A stretch of 64,000 nt of DNA from Lachnospiraceae bacterium (GTDB lineage Bacteria > Bacillota > Clostridia > Lachnospirales > Lachnospiraceae). Positions 27,426 to 36,499 of this stretch are shown piece by piece; within the stretch, counting starts at the first letter, position 1, and each line of letters starts with the position of its first letter. The notes beneath the pieces were generated by a model that worked only from the letters and a program-made list of their open reading frames with translations, was not told the origin of the DNA and did not search any database. The stretch lies in assembly GCA_017482485.1 (NCBI GenBank), contig JAFUMV010000117.1, positions 22,023-86,022 on the forward strand. Direction: 5' to 3'. Position numbers and translations under genes: made by a program.

Positions 27426-27493
27426 GCAACATTTCGCGCAAAATCGCGCGAAATGTTGCGCTACTTCTCGAACAGCAAAGCTGTTTGAGAAGT
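27426..27493 (+). repeat. Two back-to-back hairpins between pheA and the DUF815 gene
   Basis: The first stem, GCAACATTTCGCGC (27426-27439), pairs exactly with 27446-27459. The second, 27463-27476 with 27480-27493, has one G-T pair and an AAA loop. Neither has a T-run. They lie 4 bases apart in a 100-base gap. Confidence 0.7.
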
Positions 27494-27525
27494 TTCCCGA
27501 AAGAAGAGCGCAAAATGAGGAGATT

Positions 27526-28815
27526 ATGAAAACAGAAAAACTGATTGTATACAAAAATTTTGAAGATGGTGAGCTGCTTCAGGATATGGTGTGGCTCATG
27601 GAAAATTATGATGATGAATTTTATAACCAGGAGGACAAGGCAGGTCTGCTCTACGACTGTGTGCACCGAATGCTGGAAATGGCCGGTAAATATGGATTTT
27701 ACGGAAATCTCTGGCATTGCTATCTGACCAATCTTCTGGTAAACAATGAAAACAGTTACAGCCGTGCATGCGAAATCAGAGGTGAAGTGGATGGAACCAT
27801 AAACAAAGCGGTGCTCCATGACATTGTGATTTTCAAAGAATTTTATGATTATGATTTCAAGCCAATGCAGGAGGCTCTTGACGCAGAGGACTTTGAACTG
27901 GTGCTGGATTATGAGAGCAATACCCAGGAGAGTAAGGTTTACAATACCAGAATCAAGGATCGAATCTGTACGCTTGCACAGAAGTTCTGTAAGGATCATA
28001 CCCCGGAAGAAATGAAGCATACATTGACGGAATTTTATCGGGAATACGGGGTTGGAAAATACGGCCTGCACAAGGCGTTTCGGATTGCACGCAATGAAGG
28101 CGGCGTGGCGATTGAGCCGATTTTAAATATCGCCCATGTGAAGCTGTCCGATCTGGTTGGCTATGAAATGCAGAAAAAGAAACTGATAGAAAATACGGAA
28201 GCTTTTGTCCGTGGGAAAAAGGCCAATAACTGTCTGCTGTTTGGTGATGCGGGAACCGGAAAATCCTCCAGCATCAAGGCGATTGCCAATGAATATTATG
28301 ACAGAGGGTTGCGTATCATTGAGGTGTACAAGCATCAGTTCCAGGATCTGAATGATGTGATTGCGCAGATCAAAAACCGGAATTATAAGTTCATCCTGTA
28401 TATGGATGATCTCAGTTTTGAAGAATTCGAGATTGAATATAAATATCTGAAGGCTGTAATTGAAGGCGGTCTGGAGAAAAAACCGAAAAACGTACTGATA
28501 TATGCTACCTCCAACAGACGCCATCTGATTCGTGAAAGCTTTAAAGATAAGGAAGAGAAGGATGAAGACCTGCACACAAGAGATACCGTGCAGGAAAAGC
28601 TGTCTCTTTCTTCGCGGTTCGGTGTGACAATCTATTTCGGATCGCCGGATAAGATGCAGTTTAACGGCATTGTAAAGGCGCTGGCGGAGCGTTACGGCAT
28701 CACAATGCCGGAAGAGGAACTTCTTTTGAAAGCAAATCAGTGGGAACTGTCCCATGGAGGTCTGTCAGGCCGTACTGCTCAGCAGTTTGTGGATTATCTG
28801 CAGGGCCTTGAGTGA
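27526..28815 (+). CDS. DUF815 family AAA+-type ATPase
   Basis: This is a 429-residue cytoplasmic protein. Residues 1-190 are an all-helical domain of unknown role. From about residue 230 there is a P-loop: Walker A G-D-A-G-T-G-K-S-S and Walker B F-I-L-Y-M-D-D-L. An Arg-rich sensor part near A-T-S-N-R-R-H-L follows. This matches the DUF815 family, present in most Clostridia but of unknown function. ATG 27526 follows GAGGAG at 27515-27520. It directly precedes ppx, so a link to polyphosphate or stress metabolism is possible from context alone. Confidence 0.85.
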   Translation: MKTEKLIVYKNFEDGELLQDMVWLMENYDDEFYNQEDKAGLLYDCVHRMLEMAGKYGFYGNLWHCYLTNLLVNNENSYSRACEIRGEVDGTINKAVLHDIVIFKEFYDYDFKPMQEALDAEDFELVLDYESNTQESKVYNTRIKDRICTLAQKFCKDHTPEEMKHTLTEFYREYGVGKYGLHKAFRIARNEGGVAIEPILNIAHVKLSDLVGYEMQKKKLIENTEAFVRGKKANNCLLFGDAGTGKSSSIKAIANEYYDRGLRIIEVYKHQFQDLNDVIAQIKNRNYKFILYMDDLSFEEFEIEYKYLKAVIEGGLEKKPKNVLIYATSNRRHLIRESFKDKEEKDEDLHTRDTVQEKLSLSSRFGVTIYFGSPDKMQFNGIVKALAERYGITMPEEELLLKANQWELSHGGLSGRTAQQFVDYLQGLE

Positions 28816-28852
28816 AATAAAGGTGCTGCCTACGCAGCAGGATGAGGAGAAT

Positions 28853-30391
28853 ATGAAAACTTTTGCAGCAATCGATGTTGGTTCCTATGAACAGTCTCTG
28901 AAAATTTTTACAATATCAAAATCAACCGGGATCCGTGAGGTTGATTGCGTTAGAAACCGTCTTGACCTGGGAAGTGAGACTTACGTAGAAGGAAAAGTCA
29001 GCCATGAAAAGATGGACGAACTCTGTCAGGTACTGCGCGAATTTGTGGACATCATGAACAGCTATAAAGTGGATGATTACAAGGCTTATGGAACCAGTGC
29101 CATTCGTGAAATTAAAAACACGGTAATTTTTCTTGATCAGATTGAGCAGCGAACCGGGGTGAAAATTGAGGTATTGAGTAACTCCGAGCAGCGTTTCCTG
29201 GATTATAAGTCAATTGCGTCCAAAGGAGAAGGTTTCGAGAAAATTATCGAAAAAGGTACTATTGTTTTGGATATCGGCGGCGGCAGCATTCAGCTTTCGC
29301 TTTTCGACAAGGATAAGCTATCCTCTACTCAGAATTTAAGGCTTGGTGTACTGAGACTGCAGGAGAAGCTTCATCCGCTGAATGTGCGCCCCAGCCAGTA
29401 TGAAGAACTGCTGGATGAGGTGCTTTCCGCGCAGCTTTCCGTATTTCGGAAAATGTATTTAAAGGACAGAGTGATTGAAAATATCATCGTAGTGGATGAC
29501 TATATTTCTGCGCTCATACAGAACAAGCTGGCTTCACCGGAGCTTTCCGGTTATCTGGACAGCGCCTCTTTTCAGAGTTATCTGGAATATCTGGGCGGGC
29601 ATACGGCGCAGGAAATCGCGCAGAGATTTGACATGCCTGAGGAAAATATACAGCTTTTGAGAATTTCTTCTGCCATTGTAAAACAGGTGGCAATTCAGAC
29701 AAATGCAAAACTGATCTGGGCTCCCGGTGTAAGCCTGTGCGACGGCATGGCTTATGAATATGCCGAGAAGCGCCGACTGTTATCACAGGTTCATGATTTT
29801 GAACAGGACATTATTACCTGTGCACGGGGAATCAGCAAACGTTATATGGGAAGTAAAAGACGGGCGGAAACGCTGGAACAGATTGCCCTGACGATTTATG
29901 ACAGCATGAAAAAAGTGCATGGACTGGGAAAAAGAGAGCGGCTTCTTCTTCGAATTGCCACGCTGCTGCATGACTGCGGCAAGTACATCAGTATGCTCAA
30001 TCTTGCCGAGTGCTCTTATGCGATCATCATGTCAACGGAAATCATTGGCCTTTCTCACATGGAACGGGAAATCGTGGCAAATGTGGTGAAATATAATCAT
30101 CTGGAATTCGATTATGATATGAACAGCATGGAAGGCGGCAAAATGAGCAGAGAGGAATATCTGATCATTGCCAAGCTGACCGCGATTTTACAGATATCCA
30201 ATGCACTGGACCGCAGTCATAAGCAGAAATGCAAAGATGTCAAAGCTGCACTCCGGGAGGATCAGCTGATTCTCAATGTTAATACGATAGAAGATATCAC
30301 GCTGGAAAAGGGACTTTTTGACAGACGTGCAGATTTCTTCGAAGAAGTATACAGTATCCGTCCGGTGATCAGACAGAAGCGGATATTGTAA
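28853..30391 (+). CDS. ppx: Ppx/GppA exopolyphosphatase with HD domain
   Basis: This is a 512-residue enzyme of the Ppx/GppA family that removes phosphate from polyphosphate ends or from pppGpp. The N-terminal ASKHA fold has D-V-G-S-Y-E near residue 8 and the phosphate-binding D-I-G-G-G-S-I-Q near residue 145. The C-terminal half holds an HD domain with L-L-H-D-C-G-K near residue 375. The start is ATG 28853; AGGAG at 28845-28849 is close (spacing 3). The open frame extends upstream into the DUF815 gene without a ribosome site. It is followed 23 bases later by ppk, and together they form a polyphosphate turnover unit. Confidence 0.92.
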   Translation: MKTFAAIDVGSYEQSLKIFTISKSTGIREVDCVRNRLDLGSETYVEGKVSHEKMDELCQVLREFVDIMNSYKVDDYKAYGTSAIREIKNTVIFLDQIEQRTGVKIEVLSNSEQRFLDYKSIASKGEGFEKIIEKGTIVLDIGGGSIQLSLFDKDKLSSTQNLRLGVLRLQEKLHPLNVRPSQYEELLDEVLSAQLSVFRKMYLKDRVIENIIVVDDYISALIQNKLASPELSGYLDSASFQSYLEYLGGHTAQEIAQRFDMPEENIQLLRISSAIVKQVAIQTNAKLIWAPGVSLCDGMAYEYAEKRRLLSQVHDFEQDIITCARGISKRYMGSKRRAETLEQIALTIYDSMKKVHGLGKRERLLLRIATLLHDCGKYISMLNLAECSYAIIMSTEIIGLSHMEREIVANVVKYNHLEFDYDMNSMEGGKMSREEYLIIAKLTAILQISNALDRSHKQKCKDVKAALREDQLILNVNTIEDITLEKGLFDRRADFFEEVYSIRPVIRQKRIL

Positions 30392-30414
30392 TTGCAAAGA
30401 AGGGATAACTGATT

Positions 30415-32556
30415 ATGGAAAATGTAGAACTTATTAACCCTGTTTATTATACAAATCGTGAAAAAAGCTGGCTGCTTTTTAATAAAAGGGTGCTCTCAGA
30501 GGCGAGGGATAAGCAGATCCCGCTTTTTGAAAGGCTGAAATTTTTAAGTATTACCGCGTCTAATCTGGATGAATTTTTCATGGTGCGCATCGGGTCTTTA
30601 GTGGATATGGTGAATGCCAAATATTCCAAAAAGGATATTGCAGGACTGTCTCCGAAAGAGCAGTTGGCCATGCTTGCAGAGGAAACACATGCATTTGCTG
30701 CGCTACAGTATTCTACATATAACAGAATGCTGCTTCCGTTGTTAAAACAAAACGGACTTACCTTTGTGGAACGGCATGAAGCGCTCAACGCACAACAGGC
30801 CAGATTTGTGGATCGCTATTTTGAGGATAATGTATATCCGGTTCTCACCCCTATGGCGGTGGATTCCTCACGTCCTTTTCCTTTGCTGAGAAACAAATCG
30901 CTCAATATTGGTGCCCTTCTCATTAAAAAGGGAAGCACGGAGCAGGAAACCGAGTTTGCGACAGTGCAGGTTCCTTCCGTACTTCAGAGAATAGTACCCA
31001 TTCCGTCAGGAGAGGAAAGTGAAGGGACGAACAAGACAGTCATTTTACTGGAAGAGATTATTGAGAGAAATATCAGCAAGCTTTTCTTAAATTATGATGT
31101 GATTTGCGCCTATCCTTTCCGTATCACGAGAAATGCCGATCTGGCCATTGATGAGGATGAGGCGGAGGATCTGCTTTTGGAGATTGAAAAGCAGATAAAA
31201 AAGCGTCGCTGGGGTCAGGCTGTGCGTCTTGAGATTGAAGATGGCGCCGATAAGCGGATGCTCAAGCTCTTAAAAAAGGAACTCAGTGTGGAAGAATCGG
31301 ACATTTTTATGGTTGATGGTCCTCTGGATCTGACATTTCTGATGAAGCTTTATGGGCTGGAAGGTTTTGATCATCTGAAGGCGGCAAAATTTGTTCCACA
31401 GCCTGTAAGCGAGTTTGAATCGGAAGGCTCTGTCTTTGACATAATTAAAAAGGGAGATATTCTTTTACATCATCCCTATCAGACCTTTGAACCTGTAGTT
31501 GATTTCATACGGCAGGCGAGCAAGGATCCGGATGTTTTGGCAATCAAGCAGACATTATATCGTGTCAGCGGTAATTCTCCGATTATCGCGGCCCTGGCGC
31601 AGGCGGCCGAAAACGGCAAGCAGGTTTCTGTTCTGGTGGAATTGAAGGCGCGCTTTGATGAAGAAAATAACATTGTCTGGGCAAGAAAGCTGGAGAAAGC
31701 CGGCTGTCATGTTATTTACGGTTTGGTGGGCTTAAAAACGCACAGCAAGATCACTCTGGTAGTGCGCCGCGAGGAGGACGGTATCCGCCGTTATGTGCAT
31801 CTGGGCACCGGTAACTATAATGATGCAACGGCTAAATTATATACCGATGTGGGCCTGATGACAGTGAATGAAGCGATCGGAGAGGATGCAACTGCAGTAT
31901 TCAACATGCTGTCCGGTTATTCGGAGCCCCGTTCCTGGAATTGCCTGAGCCTTGCACCGCTCTGGCTGAAGGACCGCTTTTTGTACCTGATCAACAGAGA
32001 AAAGAAAAATGCGCTGGAAGGAAAATCCGCGCGTATTGTTGCAAAAATGAACTCTCTGTGTGACAGAGATATTATTGTGGCGTTGTATGAGGCCAGTCAG
32101 GCAGGGGTGGAGATTGATCTGATTGTCCGTGGTATCTGCTGTTTAAAGGTTGGTATTCCCGGTGTCAGTGAAAATATCCGGGTTCGATCGATCGTGGGTA
32201 CCTACCTGGAGCATGCGAGAATATTCTATTTTGAAAATAACCAGAAACCGGAATATTACTGCAGCAGCGCGGACTGGATGCCAAGAAATCTGGAGCGCCG
32301 TGTGGAAATTCTGTTCCCGGTGAAGGACACAAAATTACAGGAAGAGTTAAAGCATATTCTGGCCGGTCAGCTTAAGGATAACATGAAGGCTCATATTCTG
32401 CAGCCTGACGGCAGTTATGAAAAGGTGAACAGAAGAGGAAAGGAACTCTACTGTGCACAGGAAACTTTTTGCAAAGAAGCGTTGGAAGGCGGACACAGAA
32501 AGGAAGAATTTAAGGATACCAGACTGTTCGTGCCGGAAACCCGAGTGGAGGAGTAA
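30415..32556 (+). CDS. ppk: Polyphosphate kinase 1
   Basis: This is a 713-residue reversible polyphosphate kinase that transfers the gamma phosphate of ATP to polyphosphate. The N-terminal domain begins L-L-F-N-K-R-V-L-S-E-A. The catalytic halves contain the A-I-K-Q-T-L-Y-R segment near 375, the autophosphorylated His region in Y-V-H-L-G-T-G-N-Y-N and the second His in T-Y-L-E-H-A-R. ATG 30415 follows AAGAAGGGA. The length fits the PPK1 family. Pairing with ppx suggests coupled synthesis and breakdown. Confidence 0.95.
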   Translation: MENVELINPVYYTNREKSWLLFNKRVLSEARDKQIPLFERLKFLSITASNLDEFFMVRIGSLVDMVNAKYSKKDIAGLSPKEQLAMLAEETHAFAALQYSTYNRMLLPLLKQNGLTFVERHEALNAQQARFVDRYFEDNVYPVLTPMAVDSSRPFPLLRNKSLNIGALLIKKGSTEQETEFATVQVPSVLQRIVPIPSGEESEGTNKTVILLEEIIERNISKLFLNYDVICAYPFRITRNADLAIDEDEAEDLLLEIEKQIKKRRWGQAVRLEIEDGADKRMLKLLKKELSVEESDIFMVDGPLDLTFLMKLYGLEGFDHLKAAKFVPQPVSEFESEGSVFDIIKKGDILLHHPYQTFEPVVDFIRQASKDPDVLAIKQTLYRVSGNSPIIAALAQAAENGKQVSVLVELKARFDEENNIVWARKLEKAGCHVIYGLVGLKTHSKITLVVRREEDGIRRYVHLGTGNYNDATAKLYTDVGLMTVNEAIGEDATAVFNMLSGYSEPRSWNCLSLAPLWLKDRFLYLINREKKNALEGKSARIVAKMNSLCDRDIIVALYEASQAGVEIDLIVRGICCLKVGIPGVSENIRVRSIVGTYLEHARIFYFENNQKPEYYCSSADWMPRNLERRVEILFPVKDTKLQEELKHILAGQLKDNMKAHILQPDGSYEKVNRRGKELYCAQETFCKEALEGGHRKEEFKDTRLFVPETRVEE

Positions 32557-32630
32557 AACAGCTGTTACGGTAATTTAACTGTGCTGTCCTGTGAAAAGGG
32601 GCACATTGCCGGCTGCTGTCTGATAGAAGT

Positions 32631-33242
32631 ATGAACAATTATCGAATTGTGCTGGCATCGGCATCACCGAGAAGACAGGAGCTGCTTAAGCAGATCGGTC
32701 TGATTTTTGAAGTATGCCCCAGCAAAAAGGAAGAACAGGTAACTTCGGCTGTTCCTTCTGAGGTTGTAAAAGAGCTTTCCTTTCAGAAAGCAGAAGATAT
32801 TTTTCAACAAAAAAGTAAAGAAATGAAATCGATGCCGCTTCTGGTAATCGGTTCGGATACCATTGTTTCCTGTGACGGCCAGATACTGGGAAAACCGGCA
32901 GACGAAGCGGATGCCTGCAGAATGCTTAAGCTGCTGCAGGGCAGAAAACATCAGGTTTATACGGGGGTTACCGTGTTCTGGACAAAGCGCGGGGAAGAAT
33001 GTGAGCACTTTACTTTTTATGAGTGCACGGAAGTGGAGTTTTACCCGATGAGCGATCAGGAGATTGCTTCTTATGTAGCCTCAAAAGAGCCCATGGATAA
33101 AGCCGGCGCATACGGAATTCAGGGATTGTGTGCCGCGCATATCAGGGGAATTAGCGGAGATTATAATAATGTGGTCGGACTGCCAGTGGGCAGACTGTAT
33201 CAGGAACTTCACAGGAGAAATCTGTGTACTGTGGGAATTTAG
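32631..33242 (+). CDS. maf: Maf-like nucleotide pyrophosphatase
   Basis: This 203-residue Maf-family protein hydrolyses noncanonical nucleoside triphosphates. The start L-A-S-A-S-P-R-R-Q-E-L-L is the family signature, and G-S-D-T-I-V near residue 75 contributes catalysis. Later K-P-A-D-E-A-D-A and G-A-Y-G-I-Q-G blocks are also present. ATG 32631 has only a weak site (AGAAG). Its end is 29 bases before the HAD-SARP gene and the two may be co-transcribed. Confidence 0.92.
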   Translation: MNNYRIVLASASPRRQELLKQIGLIFEVCPSKKEEQVTSAVPSEVVKELSFQKAEDIFQQKSKEMKSMPLLVIGSDTIVSCDGQILGKPADEADACRMLKLLQGRKHQVYTGVTVFWTKRGEECEHFTFYECTEVEFYPMSDQEIASYVASKEPMDKAGAYGIQGLCAAHIRGISGDYNNVVGLPVGRLYQELHRRNLCTVGI

Positions 33243-33270
33243 CAAAAGGATATGGAGAAATAACAGCAGA

Positions 33271-35253
33271 ATGATTAAGTTGATCGCAACAGATATAGAC
33301 GGTACTCTGATTCAGGATTCCACACCGGATTTATATCCTGAGATAGAGGAAGAAATCAGGCGTTTAACGGATCTTGGAATAATTTTTGTATGCGCCAGCG
33401 GACGTCAGTATGCCAGCATTAAAAATGTTTTTCGCGCCGTTTCAGACCGTATTGTATATATTGCAGAAAACGGAGCACATATTCGATATCAGGATCGGGA
33501 TCTGTCCCTGACAGAAATGCGCCGTGATTATGTGGAACAGCTGATATTACAGCTGCGAAACTATCCGGATTGTGAAATGGTGGTGTCCACTCCTACGGGA
33601 AGTCTGCTTGAGACGGATAATCAGGAATTTCTGGATTTGATGACCTATGGTTATCACAACACATACCGGGTTGTGAAGGATGTGCTGGCGGAGAATGAGC
33701 CGATTTTGAAGGTGGCAATTTATCAAAAAAACAGCATACGCCAGCTGGGAGAGTCCGTTTTTATTCCGGAGTGGGGAAAGAAGTTAAAAACCTGTGTTGC
33801 CGGAGAGGAATGGGTGGATTTTATGGATCTGTCCGTGGATAAGGGAAATGCAATTATTTTTTTACAGAAATTTTTCGGCATTACAAAAAGCGAGACAATG
33901 GCTTTTGGAGACAATACCAATGATATTGGACTGATTCAGGCAGCCGGAGAAAGTTATGCGGTGGAAAATGCCCGGCCGGAGCTAAAAGCGCTGGCCAAAT
34001 ATATTTGTCCTTCCTGGAAGGAAAAAGGCGTCTGGCAGATTGTTCGCAGGCTGAAACGCAATGATGGGAATGCCGACAGCGATGTAATTGATGTGAATTT
34101 CTTTGGCGGATTTCGTCTCATGTTAAACGGGACAGAGCTGAAGCTGGATAAGACCAGTACAAGTAAACCCATGCAGCTTCTGGCAATTCTTTTGCATGTG
34201 GGTGAGGACGGTATCTCCCGGGAAGAATTGCAGGAAGCTCTGTATGGAAAAGGAAAGGTTGAGGATCAAACCAACAATTTAAAGCAGACAGTTTTTCGGC
34301 TGCGCAAACTGGTCGCAGCTTCAACGCTTCCTGAGGATACGGAAATTATGATTGAAAAAAGCCGTTATTGCTGGAAGAGCAGTTTTCATACACTGACAGA
34401 TACCCAACGATTTAAAAATGCTTTCAAAAATGCGGAGACGGAAAGCGAAGAAAAGAAAAAGCTTCACTATTTAAAGGAAGCCTGCGATATTTATCAGGGA
34501 GAATTTTTTCCCAGACTTCAGAAAGCATGGGCGCTGACCGAACGACAAAAATACAGGGAAATGTATTATAAGTGTTTAAAGGATGCCTGCAGCATTTTAA
34601 AACAGGAAGAGCGCTATGAAGAGGTGCTGGATTTATGCGTTCGGGCTGAAAAAGTCTATCCAAACGAAGAATGGTCTCTGGAGAGTCTGGATTGTCTGAT
34701 TGCCCTCGGAAGATATCAGGAAGCGCAGCAGTTTTATAAAAAGACAACAGAATACTATTCAGAGGAGCTTCATAACAATTATTCCGATGAGATGAGAGAG
34801 CGGCATGAAATGATGCGTGACCGGATTCGAAATGCGGCAGGAACGATTGAAGACATTCAGAGAGAACTCACTTTATCAGGAAAAAATATTCATGGAACCT
34901 ATTATTGCACCTATCCGAATTTTGAAGGAATCTGTAATCAGATAGTGAGAAACAACCGGGGAGTGGAGGAACATGCCACATTGCTTCTATGCACAATGCT
35001 GAATGAAAAGAAAGGAACTCCTCTCACGGAAAAGAGACTGAGTATTTTGAGTGAAAAGCTGCAGACTGCGATCTGGAGAAATCTGCGGAAAAGTGATTGC
35101 TTTACCCGCTACAGTGATAATCAGTTTTTAATACTGCTGGTGAACTGTAATCCGGAAAATGCAGTTTTTGCACAGAAAAGAATCATGTATTATATGGAGC
35201 GGGAATATGGAATAAAAAACGGGATTTGTTATGATATCGCTGTTTTGAAGTAA
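33271..35253 (+). CDS. Cof-type HAD phosphatase fused to SARP/BTAD transcriptional activator and GGDEF-like tail
   Basis: This is a 660-residue protein with three parts. Residues 1-262 are a Cof/HAD phosphatase with D-I-D-G-T-L at residues 8-13 (nucleophile Asp8) and the late G-D-N-T-N-D motif. From residue 271 (F-F-G-G-F-R-L) there is an OmpR/SARP-like winged helix, followed by a bacterial transcriptional activator (BTAD) TPR region at about 360-520. The last 130 residues resemble a degenerate GGDEF domain, with S-D-N-Q-F in place of the catalytic loop. The frame is continuous, so this is one polypeptide. The start is ATG 33271, with GGAG 13 bases upstream as a poor site. I infer a phosphosugar- or metabolite-sensing transcription factor. 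The exact ligand and targets are unknown. Confidence 0.78.
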   Translation: MIKLIATDIDGTLIQDSTPDLYPEIEEEIRRLTDLGIIFVCASGRQYASIKNVFRAVSDRIVYIAENGAHIRYQDRDLSLTEMRRDYVEQLILQLRNYPDCEMVVSTPTGSLLETDNQEFLDLMTYGYHNTYRVVKDVLAENEPILKVAIYQKNSIRQLGESVFIPEWGKKLKTCVAGEEWVDFMDLSVDKGNAIIFLQKFFGITKSETMAFGDNTNDIGLIQAAGESYAVENARPELKALAKYICPSWKEKGVWQIVRRLKRNDGNADSDVIDVNFFGGFRLMLNGTELKLDKTSTSKPMQLLAILLHVGEDGISREELQEALYGKGKVEDQTNNLKQTVFRLRKLVAASTLPEDTEIMIEKSRYCWKSSFHTLTDTQRFKNAFKNAETESEEKKKLHYLKEACDIYQGEFFPRLQKAWALTERQKYREMYYKCLKDACSILKQEERYEEVLDLCVRAEKVYPNEEWSLESLDCLIALGRYQEAQQFYKKTTEYYSEELHNNYSDEMRERHEMMRDRIRNAAGTIEDIQRELTLSGKNIHGTYYCTYPNFEGICNQIVRNNRGVEEHATLLLCTMLNEKKGTPLTEKRLSILSEKLQTAIWRNLRKSDCFTRYSDNQFLILLVNCNPENAVFAQKRIMYYMEREYGIKNGICYDIAVLK

Positions 35254-35257
35254 GTAC

Positions 35258-35286
35258 TTGCCCACTATAGTATCTTGTATTATAAT
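35258..35286 (+). promoter_or_regulatory. SigA promoter for the 85-residue acidic protein
   Basis: TTGCCC at 35258-35263 and a perfect TATAAT at 35281-35286 are 17 bases apart, in the gap after the HAD-SARP gene. Confidence 0.7.
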
Positions 35287-35374
35287 CGGCTTAACGCGGC
35301 AGGAATGATTGCCGGTCAGGATATTTGCCTGTCAGTAGGAATTCGATTATTTTACAAAGGAGGAACGATTGCAT

Positions 35375-35632
35375 ATGCATGAATACGATGAAATGGTTTT
35401 AAAATGTTTTATAGAGCAGCAGGGGAAACTTTTCCCGGAAGATGTGGCAGACAATCTGGAGTCTGCGGAAGCATTTCTGGAAGAATGTATGGCAGTTGTG
35501 GTGGACAGTGCCGATGAAGTTGTTGAGTACTTTGAAGAAGAAGGAATCGATATGGAAGATCCTGACAATATTCTGGAGGCAGCGGAAGTATTTGAAGTCG
35601 GAGATGGAAGATATCTGATCGTAGAGGGTTAG
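35375..35632 (+). CDS. Small acidic conserved hypothetical protein
   Basis: This 85-residue protein is rich in Glu and Asp (about 30 percent) and has no membrane segment. The M-A-V-V-V-D-S block and the closing G-R-Y-L-I-V-E-G are recognisable from other Lachnospiraceae proteins of no known function. AAAGGAGG at 35357-35363 serves ATG 35375 at 11 bases or the in-frame TTG 35369 at 5 bases. It has its own promoter at 35258 and a bidirectional terminator at 35641, so it is a single-gene unit. Confidence 0.65.
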   Translation: MHEYDEMVLKCFIEQQGKLFPEDVADNLESAEAFLEECMAVVVDSADEVVEYFEEEGIDMEDPDNILEAAEVFEVGDGRYLIVEG

Positions 35633-35640
35633 TAAAACAG

Positions 35641-35680
35641 GGCAGCAGCCATGTGACAGAATCACTGGCTGCTGCCTTAT
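35641..35680. terminator. Bidirectional terminator between convergent genes
   Basis: GGCAGCAGCCA (35641-35651) pairs with TGGCTGCTGCC (35666-35676) over a 14-base loop, with A- and T-rich flanks. It ends the plus-strand acidic gene and the minus-strand operon that stops at 35684. Confidence 0.75.
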
Positions 35681-35683
35681 TAT

Positions 35684-36499
35684 TTACAAATCAAAATATT
35701 TCAATATCACTTCTGAAAGTCCGTCATGGTTATTGTCATTTTGCGTGACAAAGTCCGCATGTTTTTTCACCTCAGGGCGGGCATTGGCCATAGCAGCGGA
35801 AATGCCTGCAGCTTCCAGCATGGTGATATCATTTTCAGCATCCCCAACCGCAACCGCATTTGCAATCGGAATATTGAGCTGTTTGCAGACAAATTGTACA
35901 GCGCTTCCCTTGCCGGCAGTTTTATCGAAAATTTCCAGATATTCATTGCAGGAAAAAATGGCCGTGACAGTGCTGCCGTAACGCTCCAGTACGTCCTTTT
36001 GAAGCAGAGTCAGTCTGGTTCTGTCTTTTAAGTCAATGGCAAGCAGTTTGCAGGGAGGCTTTTCAAGGGTTTTGGCAATGTCATCAGTAATGATTGCCTC
36101 CATTCCGGTTGCTTTTTTATATTGATCAAGCTCCGGACATTCCTTTTCGCAGACAATATACTGATCATTATAGGACTGAATATGAAGACCGTATTTGTGA
36201 GCCAGTTCAATGACACCATTTACAATATCCAAAGGGACAGTTTTGTTTATCAGGTACTGTCTGCGGTCATAGTCATAGACCATATTGCCGTTGACTGCAA
36301 TGATGAGGGTGTCAGGAAAAAGCAGTTTGTTTTCCAAAGCCACCTTCAGAATGCTGTTTAGAGCACGGCCGGAAGAAAGGACAAGTCTGTTGCCGGCTTT
36401 CACCATTTTGGTGAGCAGTTCCCGCATGGTTTCCGTAACTTTTTTGTCGGAGGTCAGAAGAGTCCCATCCATATCTGTGAAAAGAATTTTTTCAGACAT
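35684..36499 (-). CDS. Cof-type HAD phosphatase
   Basis: This is a 271-residue haloacid dehalogenase-like hydrolase of the Cof subfamily, which dephosphorylates sugar phosphates or cofactors. The N-terminal F-T-D-M-D-G-T-L-L (nucleophile Asp8 in this numbering), the S-S-G-R motif II near residue 42, and the late G-D-A-E-N-D-I motif IV are present. It is the last gene of a three-gene minus-strand operon (ABC-F, PHP, HAD). Its start overlaps the PHP gene's end by 8 bases, so translation is coupled. The substrate is not known. Confidence 0.88.
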   Translation of the reverse strand: MSEKILFTDMDGTLLTSDKKVTETMRELLTKMVKAGNRLVLSSGRALNSILKVALENKLLFPDTLIIAVNGNMVYDYDRRQYLINKTVPLDIVNGVIELAHKYGLHIQSYNDQYIVCEKECPELDQYKKATGMEAIITDDIAKTLEKPPCKLLAIDLKDRTRLTLLQKDVLERYGSTVTAIFSCNEYLEIFDKTAGKGSAVQFVCKQLNIPIANAVAVGDAENDITMLEAAGISAAMANARPEVKKHADFVTQNDNNHDGLSEVILKYFDL

